From Planctomycetaceae bacterium (GTDB lineage: Bacteria > Planctomycetota > Planctomycetia > Pirellulales > Thermoguttaceae), in contig DOEZ01000029.1 of NCBI GenBank assembly GCA_003532715.1, forward strand, positions 1-11,691: DNA of 11,691 bases. Direction: 5' to 3'. A program made the position numbers and the translations under genes. The notes under the pieces are model-generated. The model did not search any database. It was not told the origin of the DNA and saw nothing but the letters and a program-made list of their open reading frames with translations. Each line of letters begins with the position of its first letter. The stretch's first letter is position 1. Shown here one piece after another: positions 6,445 through 11,691 of this stretch.

Positions 6445-7518
6445 ATGCGCGACCCTCTCGAAGAAAACCTCCAACGTTTCGAAGAGTTGGAACGGCAGAT
6501 GTCCGATCCCGACGTGCTGGCCAGTTCGGCGCGTCTGTCGGCCGTCGCGCGCGAGCACGGTTCGTTGGCCAAGTTGGCGATGACCTATCGCCGGTTCAAG
6601 AAGCTTAACGCCGAGATCAACGAGGCGCGCGACATGGCGGAGGGTGCCGACGCGGAAATGCGCGAGTTGGCCGAGGCCGAGCTGCCCGAGTTGAAACGCC
6701 GCCGCGAGGAGTACTGGAACGAACTGCTCGATATGACCATCGGCGGCGAGGACGCCAACCGGTCGCGATGCGTGATGGAAGTTCGCGCCGGGACGGGCGG
6801 CGACGAGGCGGCCCTGTTCGCCCGCGACTTGTACGAAATGTACAAGCACTACTGTGAGGCGAAGGGCTGGAAGGTCGAAATCCTGAGCATGAACCCAACA
6901 GAGTTGGGCGGATTCAAGGAAATCGTCCTGGGCCTGGAGGGCGAGGGCGTGTATCGCCACCTACAATACGAGAGCGGCGGCCACCGCGTCCAACGCGTGC
7001 CCGAAACCGAGGCCAAGGGCCGCATCCACACCTCGGCCGCCACCGTGGCCGTCATGGCCGAGCCCGAGGACGTCGAAGTCGATATCAAACCCGACGACTA
7101 CCGCAAGGACATCTTCCACGCCAGCGGCCCGGGCGGCCAGCACGTCAACAAGACGGCCTCGGCCATCCGGCTGACGCACTACGAGTCGGGGATCGTCGTC
7201 TCGTGCCAGGACGAAAAGAGCCAGCACAAGAACCTGGCGAAGGCGCTTCGCGTGCTCAAGACGCGGCTCTACGAACTCAAGCAGGCCCAAGCCGAGGCCA
7301 AGCGCTCGAGCGAACGCAAGAGCAAGATCGGCTCGGGCGACCGGAGTCAGCGGATTCGCACCTACAACTTTCCCGAAAACCGCGTGACCGACCACCGAAT
7401 CAACCTGACGCTCTACAAACTCGACCACATTCTGGCCGGCAATCTCGAACCGGTGATCGAGGGGTTGCTCGAATACGAACGCCAGGAACTCCGCGAAGCC
7501 TTCGGCACCATCGAATAA
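6445..7518 (+). CDS. prfA: Peptide chain release factor 1
   Basis: The 357-residue product is a class I release factor that reads UAA and UAG in the ribosomal A site and triggers peptide release. Domain 1 is the coiled N-terminal part (about 1-100). The stop-codon recognition region contains HRVQRVPETEAKGRIHTSAA, where the tripeptide position is Pro-Glu-Thr at 186-188. This is the PxT form of RF1, not the SPF form of RF2. The catalytic GGQ motif is at 230-232 in GPGGQHVNKTASAIRLTH. The C-terminal motif RIRTYNFPENRVTDHRIN is intact. Length matches the family at about 360. prmC, whose product methylates the GGQ glutamine, follows after 46 nt, the usual partner arrangement. The gene looks fully functional, so UAG should be read as a stop in this organism. 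Confidence 0.97.
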   Translation: MRDPLEENLQRFEELERQMSDPDVLASSARLSAVAREHGSLAKLAMTYRRFKKLNAEINEARDMAEGADAEMRELAEAELPELKRRREEYWNELLDMTIGGEDANRSRCVMEVRAGTGGDEAALFARDLYEMYKHYCEAKGWKVEILSMNPTELGGFKEIVLGLEGEGVYRHLQYESGGHRVQRVPETEAKGRIHTSAATVAVMAEPEDVEVDIKPDDYRKDIFHASGPGGQHVNKTASAIRLTHYESGIVVSCQDEKSQHKNLAKALRVLKTRLYELKQAQAEAKRSSERKSKIGSGDRSQRIRTYNFPENRVTDHRINLTLYKLDHILAGNLEPVIEGLLEYERQELREAFGTIE

Positions 7519-7564
7519 CGATCGAAGAACCGCCTCCCGCAATCCTTAACCGACTGGACGAGCC

Positions 7565-8446
7565 GTGTCCCAAACCGAAACGTGGACCGTCGGGCGGCTG
7601 CTGTCGTGGACGAACGATTATTTCGCCAAGCGGGGCGCGGACAGCCCTCGGCTCGACGCCGAGATTCTCCTGGCCGAGGCGCTGGGTTGTCGGCGGATCG
7701 ATCTTTACGCACGGTTCGACGACGTGCCCGACGACACTCGGCGAGCCCGCTTTCGCGAGATGGTCTGTCGCCGGGCCGAGCACGCGCCGGTCGCCTACCT
7801 GGTGGGCCACCGCGAGTTTTATTCGCTCTCGTTTCGCGTGACGCCCGACGTGCTTATTCCACGGCCCGAGACCGAACTGCTGGTTGTCGCCGCGCTCGAC
7901 CGGCTGAAGGCGCGCGGCAACGGCGAAGAACCGGCCTCGGTTTGTGATGTCGGCACGGGCAGCGGCGCGATTGCCGTCACGCTGGCCAAGCATCTGCCAA
8001 GCGCGAGGCTGACGGCCGTCGATCTGAGCGCGGCCGCGTTGGCTGTCGCCCGCGAAAACGCCCGGTCGCACGGCGTGGCCGATCGGATCGAGTTTGTCGA
8101 GAGCGATCTGTTCGCCGCGCTGCCGCCCGAGGCGCGATTCGACTTGATCGTGAGCAACCCGCCGTATGTGAGCGAAAGCGAGTGGGCCGATCTTTCGCCC
8201 GAAGTTCGCGACCACGAGCCGCGCATTGCATTGGTCGCCGGCCCGCGAGGCACCGAGATCATTGAACGCCTGCTGGCCGAAGCCGCCGCGCGACTGAAGC
8301 CTGGCGGGTACTTGATCGTCGAAATCAGCCCGATGATCCACGAGGCCGTTTGTTCGCTCGTCGAGTCGTCCGGCACGTTCGCCTCGCCCGAAACGATCAA
8401 GGATCTCGCGCGACTCCCGCGGATCGTCTGCGCGAGGCTGCGATAA
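7565..8446 (+). CDS. prmC: Peptide chain release factor N5-glutamine methyltransferase
   Basis: The 293-residue product methylates the glutamine of the GGQ motif of RF1 and RF2 with S-adenosylmethionine. The N-terminal helical domain (about 1-85) binds the release factor. The Rossmann methyltransferase domain follows, with FRVTPDVLIPRPETE (90-104), the SAM-binding DVGTGSGAIAVTLAK (128-142) and the catalytic NPPY (198-201) in FDLIVSNPPYVSESEW. Length fits the family. The start is GTG 7565, since no ATG lies in frame before the conserved part; only a weak GGACGAG precedes it. It stands directly after prfA, its substrate gene, which supports the assignment. A cluster of palindromic repeats begins 13 nt after its stop. 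Confidence 0.96.
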   Translation: MSQTETWTVGRLLSWTNDYFAKRGADSPRLDAEILLAEALGCRRIDLYARFDDVPDDTRRARFREMVCRRAEHAPVAYLVGHREFYSLSFRVTPDVLIPRPETELLVVAALDRLKARGNGEEPASVCDVGTGSGAIAVTLAKHLPSARLTAVDLSAAALAVARENARSHGVADRIEFVESDLFAALPPEARFDLIVSNPPYVSESEWADLSPEVRDHEPRIALVAGPRGTEIIERLLAEAAARLKPGGYLIVEISPMIHEAVCSLVESSGTFASPETIKDLARLPRIVCARLR

Positions 8447-8459
8447 CGCCTTGTATCGC

Positions 8460-8552
8460 ATGTAGCACAGCCGCCCCCGGTTGTGTGAAACCATGTAGCA
8501 TAGCCGCCCTCGCCTGTGTCAACCATGTAGCATAGCCGCCCCCGCCTGTGTC
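8460..8552 (+). repeat. Three tandem copies of a palindromic repeat (family A)
   Basis: Units begin ATGTAGCA at 8460, 8493 and 8525, so the period is 32-33 nt. Each continues (C/T)AGCCGCC followed by C- or T-rich bases and ends in a TGTGT-like arm. The core arms are CACAGCC and GGTTGTG in the first copy. In the second and third copies the right arm reads GCCTGTG, which weakens the hairpin. There is no unique spacer between units, so this is not a CRISPR array. The same family recurs at 9317-9338 and 9392-9419 inside a gene. Confidence 0.85.
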
Positions 8553-8699
8553 AGCTTGCGGTTCAATTCCCGCCAAACCCTATTCATCGCGGGTGGCATG
8601 GACGGCTTGCCCTTACGTGCGTCTAACCGAGACAGCCTCCCAATCCGGCAACGTTCTTCTTGGTGGCTCCGTGCCTTCGTGAGAGAAAGAAAGACTCAC

Positions 8700-8729
8700 G
8701 CGAAGCCGCGAAGCCGCGAAGCCGCGAAG
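8700..8729 (+). repeat. 8-bp tandem repeat
   Basis: GCGAAGCC occurs three times in full, followed by a partial GCGAAG. It lies in noncoding DNA. It is the kind of simple repeat that can change copy number by slippage. Confidence 0.85.
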
Positions 8730-8752
8730 AAGGACGGCAAGCCCCCGGGTGG

Positions 8753-8784
8753 CCCAGGTTCTTGAGCCTGGGTGCCGAAGGCAC
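8753..8784. repeat. Two adjacent hairpins in the prmC-side gap
   Basis: CCCAGG (8753-8758) pairs with CCTGGG (8767-8772) and can extend inward through TTC/GAG with one wobble. Directly after it, GTGCC (8772-8776) pairs with GGCAC (8780-8784) around a GAA loop. No U-run follows on either strand. The GGTTC/GAGCC core resembles the hairpin at 10499-10520. Confidence 0.5.
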
Positions 8785-8825
8785 AAGAGGTCGTGGCGCA
8801 TCCTCCGTGGTGGTTCCTTCTCGCT

Positions 8826-9593
8826 TCACAAAACGTGCCCCGGCGTTTGACTTGATAGTTCTTCGAGTAGACGTTCGCGCGTCATGGGCGGTTCCAAGGG
8901 GAGACTCCCGGTTTCTTCGCTCATCGCGTCGTCGTCGAAACGGCTTATTTCGCAGTACGGTCGTGCGTCGCGTCGGCGCGGCACGTTGTTCTGAACCAGG
9001 TGCATCCCCGCGCGAAACACGGGCTCGTCCGAAATCCCCCGGCCCGGGTCGGCGATCCGTCGGAGCATGTCGGCATTCCACTCGCGTGCGATTCGCCCCT
9101 CGGCGGTTTCCAGCGGGCGACGCTTTGTTTCGCCGCCGGCGACCATGGTTTCCCGATCGGCCGCGGGCGATTGCTCCTCGGCCCGGACCGCTTCGCCGCC
9201 GGGCTCGGCAACGGCCGGATGCGGTCGATCGATCGCCAGGAACATGACCAGCGCCCCGACCAACGCGCCGCACGCCCACGACGCGGCAACAGTCGCCATA
9301 CGGCGATAGAGGCGTGGGATAGCCGCCCTCGGCTGTCCTTGGATTGTCGATGGTGCCGCATTGGCGAGAGGGGTGGTGTCGGAGTGAGTTTCCACAGCCA
9401 GGGGCGGCTGTGCTACATTGGGTTCGTCCATCAGCCGCATGATGGTTGCCGCGTCGAGTGTTGGCGGTTGCGGTCGGGCACGGCGCAGTCGTTGCTCGAC
9501 TTCGTCGAGATGCGGGTCGAACTCCAACGCCTCCAATTCCATCGCCTCCAGTTCGTTTTCAGGCTCGTTCGCCGGTCGGTTCTCGTGATTCAT
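8826..9593 (-). CDS. Single-pass membrane protein coupled to the ECF sigma factor, putative regulator
   Basis: The 255-residue product has an acidic N-terminal region (about 1-40, rich in Glu and Leu), a linker, one transmembrane segment at about 100-121 (TVAASWACGALVGALVMFLA) and a charged C-terminal region of about 130 residues. Its ATG overlaps the sigma factor stop as ATGA, and GAGGGA lies 6 nt upstream inside the sigma gene, so translation is coupled. By position and topology it is a likely anti-sigma or sigma-regulating protein. It lacks the HxxxCxxC zinc motif of common anti-sigma factors, and I recognise no domain. Residues 59-68 (NVAQPPLAVE) and 84-93 (IQGQPRAAIP) are translated from two copies of palindromic repeat family A, both in the linker before the membrane segment. 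The function is inferred from context only. Confidence 0.75.
   Translation of the reverse strand: MNHENRPANEPENELEAMELEALEFDPHLDEVEQRLRRARPQPPTLDAATIMRLMDEPNVAQPPLAVETHSDTTPLANAAPSTIQGQPRAAIPRLYRRMATVAASWACGALVGALVMFLAIDRPHPAVAEPGGEAVRAEEQSPAADRETMVAGGETKRRPLETAEGRIAREWNADMLRRIADPGRGISDEPVFRAGMHLVQNNVPRRRDARPYCEISRFDDDAMSEETGSLPLEPPMTRERLLEELSSQTPGHVL
9317..9338 (+). repeat. Palindromic repeat family A, copy inside a coding sequence
   Basis: GGATAGCC (9317-9324) pairs with GGCTGTCC (9331-9338) around GCCCTC, with one wobble. The core AGCCGCCCTCGGCTGT matches the units at 8460-8552 in the same orientation. It is read in frame on the minus strand as part of residues 84-93 of the membrane protein. 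Confidence 0.75.
9392..9419 (-). repeat. Palindromic repeat family A, second copy inside the same coding sequence
   Basis: On the minus strand it reads AATGTAGCACAGCCGCC followed by CCTGGCTGTGG, a near match to the unit at 8460, including the ATGTAGCACAGCC lead. Its arms CACAGCC and GGCTGTG are perfect. It is inverted relative to the copy at 9317-9338, 53 bp away. It encodes NVAQPPLAVE in frame. Confidence 0.8.
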
Positions 9594-10099
9594 CGGTCTT
9601 CCCTCGCAACGTGCGGTTTGCCGTTGGTCATTTCTCCAAGCCGCCCCAGCGCCGCGCGGTAGCGGCGGTGGGCCGAGCTGGTCGACAATTCGACGAGTTC
9701 CGCGATCTGCTCAAACGACAGCTCGCCCCAGATTCGCGCGACGACAATCTCGCGTTCCAGTGGCGCGAGCCGGTCGAGCATGGCGGCCAGTTCGTCGCCG
9801 TCGAATCCGGCCGTCTCGTCGACGACGAACCAAGTTTCTCGCTGGCGGCCGGCGCGGCGGTGATGCTCGCTCCGGCGACGCTCGCCGCGAGACAGGTTCA
9901 TCGCCCGGCGGCGAATCGTTTTGAAGAGCCACGCGGCCGGATGGTGGGGCGCCGGGTTCTGACGCAGCAATTCGACGAGCGACTCCTGCAAGGCGTCTTC
10001 CGGAGCGTTGCACCACTGCCGGGCGTAGAGCACCAACGCGGCGCCGTGCGCGTCGATCAATGCCTGCAATTGCTCCGCGTCGATGCGTTCCACGTCCAA
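9590..10099 (-). CDS. ECF-type sigma-70 family RNA polymerase sigma factor
   Basis: The 169-residue product has the two conserved sigma regions and no regions 1 or 3, as in ECF factors. Region 2 spans about 12-75, with EDALQESLVELLRQ and AAWLFKTIRRRAMNLSRGER, which bind core polymerase and the -10 element. Region 4 spans about 105-155, with LDRLAPLEREIVVARIWGEL then a helix-turn-helix FEQIAELVELSTSSAHRRY, which reads the -35 element. The frame has TAG at 10109-10111 and no ATG before residue 67, so the start is TTG 10099 (AGGG 7 nt upstream) or GTG 10093. The gene overlaps the membrane protein gene by ATGA, the usual arrangement for a sigma factor with its regulator. A strong hairpin sits 82-123 nt upstream. 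Its target promoters cannot be told from this window. Confidence 0.9.
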   Translation of the reverse strand: MDVERIDAEQLQALIDAHGAALVLYARQWCNAPEDALQESLVELLRQNPAPHHPAAWLFKTIRRRAMNLSRGERRRSEHHRRAGRQRETWFVVDETAGFDGDELAAMLDRLAPLEREIVVARIWGELSFEQIAELVELSTSSAHRRYRAALGRLGEMTNGKPHVAREDR

Positions 10100-10180
10100 G
10101 CCGCCGCCCTATCGAATCGGTCGTTGGTCCAAACCCGTGCCATCCATCCTACCCGACACGATCCAGCCATGCGCCATCCG

Positions 10181-10222
10181 AATCGCGGCACCCCCCGACC
10201 GTGTCCCGGGGCAGCCGCGATT
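10181..10222. repeat. Long hairpin in the sigma factor upstream region
   Basis: AATCGCGGC (10181-10189) and GCCGCGATT (10214-10222) are perfect 9-bp arms. Nested inside, CCCCG (10193-10197) pairs with CGGGG (10207-10211). The combined stem is very GC-rich with a 9-nt loop. It lies within the likely 5' leader of the sigma mRNA. No U-run follows. Confidence 0.6.
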
Positions 10223-10330
10223 TGTCGCATGTCCGGCCCTTCAACCACTATGTCACCGCTCGGACACCGATTTCCCACCCCGGCGCGCGGAATTCGTGGA
10301 GTGATTGGCCGAATTGGGTGGCCCAGATGC

Positions 10331-10445
10331 GTAGGGTGCGTCGAGTTTGTAGGGTGCGTCGCGACGCACCAACGTGCCACGGGGTGATGCGGTTTGGTGC
10401 GCGTTCACGCGTTCGGTGGTGCGTCCAGACGCACCCTACGGTTGC
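10331..10445. repeat. Palindromic repeat family B cluster (GTAGGGTGCGTC units)
   Basis: GTAGGGTGCGTC occurs at 10331-10342 and again at 10349-10360. The second is followed by its inverted arm GCGACGCACC (10361-10370), giving the palindrome GGTGCGTCGCGACGCACC. A further palindrome, GGTGCGTCCAGACGCACC, ends in CTACG near 10418-10440. The 19-bp stretch AGACGCACCCTACGGTTGC at 10427-10445 is repeated exactly at 10542-10560. Repeats with this sequence are common between genes in planctomycetes and some other bacteria; that is from general knowledge, not a search. Confidence 0.8.
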
Positions 10446-10498
10446 TTCGGACGTTACACGGTGGCGGCGGTTGTCCCAACGCCTCTTGACGCGTCGCG

Positions 10499-10520
10499 GC
10501 ACCGGTTCAAGAACCGGTGC
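10499..10520. repeat. Perfect 10-bp hairpin
   Basis: GCACCGGTTC (10499-10508) and GAACCGGTGC (10511-10520) are perfect inverted arms around AA. The sequence is followed by TACCC, and sits between two copies of family B. It has no U-run. Confidence 0.8.
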
Positions 10521-10541
10521 TACCCACTAAACCTGAGGTCG

Positions 10542-10560
10542 AGACGCACCCTACGGTTGC
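10542..10560 (-). repeat. Family B repeat copy that forms the 3' end of exbD
   Basis: This 19-bp sequence is identical to 10427-10445. On the minus strand it reads GCAACCGTAGGGTGCGTCT. Its TAG (10551-10553) is the stop codon of the upstream exbD gene, so the repeat overlaps the coding end. Confidence 0.85.
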
Positions 10561-11051
10561 GGCGCGCCGCGTGGGGGGGCGAATTTGATCTTGTCGATGA
10601 GTTTGATGATTTCGCCTTGTTGCACCTTACCCGAGACGGCCGTGATGGCGTCGATGACGTATTCGAACCGCAGGTTGTAGTCGCAATCGAGTTCGATCTC
10701 GCGGTCGTCGGCGCCCGAGCCGGGCCCGGCGTCATCGCCGGCGATCAGGACGATCCGCTCGCGGAGTTCTTGAAACGGCGCGGCGTCGTTCATCCGCGCC
10801 TCGGCCAACCACACGCCCGTCAGGCGGCCGGCGTCGTCCGAGTCCATGCGAACGCGCAGCGGGAGGAACAGGTCGCTCATGTCGCTCTGCGAGGGGGCCG
10901 CGGCCGGCATGCGGATGTTGAAATCGCCCTCGGGCGCGACGATTTTGAACGTCATGATGAAGAAGACCAGCAGCAAGAAGACGATGTCGATCATCGGCGT
11001 CATCATCAGCCGCAGCTCTTCCTTATGCCGCCCGACGTTGCGTACTCTCAT
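10551..11051 (-). CDS. exbD: ExbD/TolR family biopolymer transport protein (second of two)
   Basis: The 166-residue product is a single-pass inner membrane protein of the ExbD/TolR/MotB-like stator group, which couples proton flow to work across the envelope. The N-terminus is cytoplasmic (RNVGRHKEELRLMMTP). The transmembrane helix is about 18-39, and carries the essential Asp22 in MTPMIDIVFLLLVFFIMTF. A periplasmic domain of about 125 residues follows, ending in the YNLRFEYVIDAITAV region typical of the family. The last codons, PQP and stop, lie in a repeat of family B, so the tail after about residue 160 may be recent. It lies 147 nt downstream of a second exbD, probably in the same transcript. 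Confidence 0.9.
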   Translation of the reverse strand: MRVRNVGRHKEELRLMMTPMIDIVFLLLVFFIMTFKIVAPEGDFNIRMPAAAPSQSDMSDLFLPLRVRMDSDDAGRLTGVWLAEARMNDAAPFQELRERIVLIAGDDAGPGSGADDREIELDCDYNLRFEYVIDAITAVSGKVQQGEIIKLIDKIKFAPPRGAPQP

Positions 11052-11198
11052 GGCCTCGGCTCGTGGGTCTTTGGTGGTTCTTCACGATCGGAAAAAGGGG
11101 AAAGGGGGGAAATGGAAAAGAGCAAGCAAATCAAAACCTCCGCGCCTCGCGTACAAACCAAATCCCAACATCCTCCGCCTCCCGCCTCCCGCCCCCCG
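11052..11198. other. Spacer between the two exbD genes with purine and pyrimidine tracts
   Basis: This 147-bp spacer has a pure purine run at 11090-11112 on the plus strand. Near 11171-11200 the minus strand carries a G-rich tandem motif, GGCGGGA twice, next to GGGGGG. Both are simple-sequence features. No promoter or terminator was recognised. Confidence 0.55.
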
Positions 11199-11642
11199 TC
11201 ACGTCCCATCCTCCTGCTTCGCCCGCACGGCGAACTTCTCGAACCCCGTGTCCTGGCACGCCTTGATCAGTTCCTGGGCGACGCCCGTCTGCGCCTCGGC
11301 ATCGGCTCGAATGACGATGGTCGCGTCGGACGGCTTGTTTCCCCGATATTCGAGAATCTCGCGTTCGCGGCGCAACAGGGGTTGGATCGCGCCGACCGGG
11401 ACTTCCTCGCCCATCAGCAGCACGGTCCCCTCGCGCGTCAATTGCAGCGTGATGGGCGCCTCGAAGGGCGTCTCGCTCGGCTTGGCCAGTTCGCTAGCCG
11501 GCAGACGGATCCGCTCGTTCTGATCGGCTTCGGCAAAGTTGATCACGACCATGAAGAACGCGATCAACTGAAACGTCATGTCGATCATCGGCGTCATGTC
11601 GCTCTCGGCCGACGCGGCGTGTTGTCTTTCTCGAAAACGCAT
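11199..11642 (-). CDS. exbD: ExbD/TolR family biopolymer transport protein (first of two)
   Basis: The 147-residue product has the same layout as its neighbour. There is a short cytoplasmic N-terminus (MRFRERQHAASAES), a membrane helix about 17-38 with the essential Asp21 in DMTPMIDMTFQLIAFFMVVI, and a periplasmic domain that includes ATIVIRADAEAQTGVAQELI. The two proteins differ clearly outside the membrane helix, so they are not a recent duplication. Paired ExbD genes after an ExbB/MotA-type gene are common in planctomycetes; such a partner would lie beyond 11691. AAGAGAA lies about 9 nt before the ATG at 11642. The energised substrate system cannot be told from the sequence. Confidence 0.9.
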   Translation of the reverse strand: MRFRERQHAASAESDMTPMIDMTFQLIAFFMVVINFAEADQNERIRLPASELAKPSETPFEAPITLQLTREGTVLLMGEEVPVGAIQPLLRREREILEYRGNKPSDATIVIRADAEAQTGVAQELIKACQDTGFEKFAVRAKQEDGT

Positions 11643-11664
11643 CAGTCGTTCTCTTCTTTGAAAC

Positions 11665-11691
11665 CGCGGATGAACGCGGATAAACGCAAAT
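11665..11691. repeat. 10-bp tandem repeat at the right edge
   Basis: CGCGGATGAA is followed directly by CGCGGATAAA and then CGCAAAT at the window end. It lies just upstream of the first exbD gene. Its extent beyond the window is unknown. Confidence 0.6.

Larger units (their letters stand above)
8447..8825. other. Intergenic region made mostly of repeats, no gene
   Basis: This 379-bp gap lies between the convergent 3' ends of prmC and the sigma-associated membrane protein gene. It holds three tandem palindromic units (8460-8552), an 8-bp tandem repeat (8700-8729) and two adjacent hairpins (8753-8784). Around 8660-8700 it reads as a low-complexity phrase, gccttcgtgagagaaagaaa. Open frames crossing it show no protein-like composition. 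No clear intrinsic terminator with a U-run was found. Confidence 0.7.
10100..10550. other. Intergenic region upstream of the sigma factor, repeats and hairpins, no gene
   Basis: This 451-bp stretch must contain the sigma gene promoter on the minus strand, but I could not pick out convincing boxes. It holds a long hairpin at 10181-10222, a cluster of palindromic repeat family B at 10331-10445, and a perfect hairpin at 10499-10520. Family B continues into the exbD 3' end at 10542-10560. Frames crossing it look like noise. Confidence 0.7.

Noticed and set aside
6445..7518. RF2 instead of RF1
   Set aside because: The recognition tripeptide position has Pro-Glu-Thr rather than Ser-Pro-Phe, and there is no programmed frameshift near the N-terminus.
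8460..8552. Regularly spaced repeats that resemble a small CRISPR array
   Set aside because: The units follow one another with only a few bases between them, there are no unique spacers, no cas genes are near, and the same unit occurs in isolation elsewhere.
8660..9247. 195-codon plus-strand frame crossing the repeat region
   Set aside because: It runs through tandem repeats and hairpins and antisense to the membrane protein gene; its Arg- and Pro-rich sequence is an artefact of GC-rich repeats.

Overview
The window looks like chromosomal DNA from a GC-rich member of the Planctomycetota, most likely of the Pirellulales type. This is inferred from gene content, not from a database match. The signs are a free-standing protein joining TPR repeats to two RNA polymerase alpha C-terminal domains, a degenerate transglutaminase-like lipoprotein, an ECF sigma factor with an unusual membrane partner, paired ExbD genes, and many short palindromic repeats between genes. 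A kdsA gene points to a Gram-negative type outer membrane. I see no insertion sequence, phage, CRISPR array or integrase.

Layout. Positions 1-1627 are on the minus strand: a promoter, tRNA-Thr(CGU), the TPR/alpha-CTD protein, then the start of tgt (queuosine tRNA modification), which runs off the left edge. Positions 1565-2188 hold no convincing gene but contain a nested set of inverted repeats that folds on paper as a three-way junction. On the plus strand, 2189-5844 is a tight cluster: a diacylglycerol-kinase-family lipid kinase, kdsA, and a large lipoprotein whose GTG start overlaps the kdsA stop. The kdsA frame is complete except for one in-frame TAG at 3674-3676, where the family has a conserved Tyr. 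Next comes a translation cluster with its own promoter: rpmE (L31), prfA (RF1) and prmC, the methyltransferase that modifies the GGQ motif of RF1.

The right part is on the minus strand. An ECF-type sigma factor (TTG start) is translationally coupled through an ATGA overlap to a single-pass membrane protein that is probably its regulator. Further right are two ExbD/TolR proteins, whose ExbB/MotA-like partner would lie beyond the right edge.

The gaps 8447-8825 and 10100-10550 hold no genes but are filled with repeats. One palindromic family occurs three times in tandem after prmC, and twice more inside the membrane regulator gene, where it is translated in frame. A second family supplies the stop codon of one exbD. 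The observations most worth a second look are the amber-interrupted kdsA, the tandem alpha-CTD protein, the coding invasion by the palindromic repeat, and the structured gap at 1700-1990.
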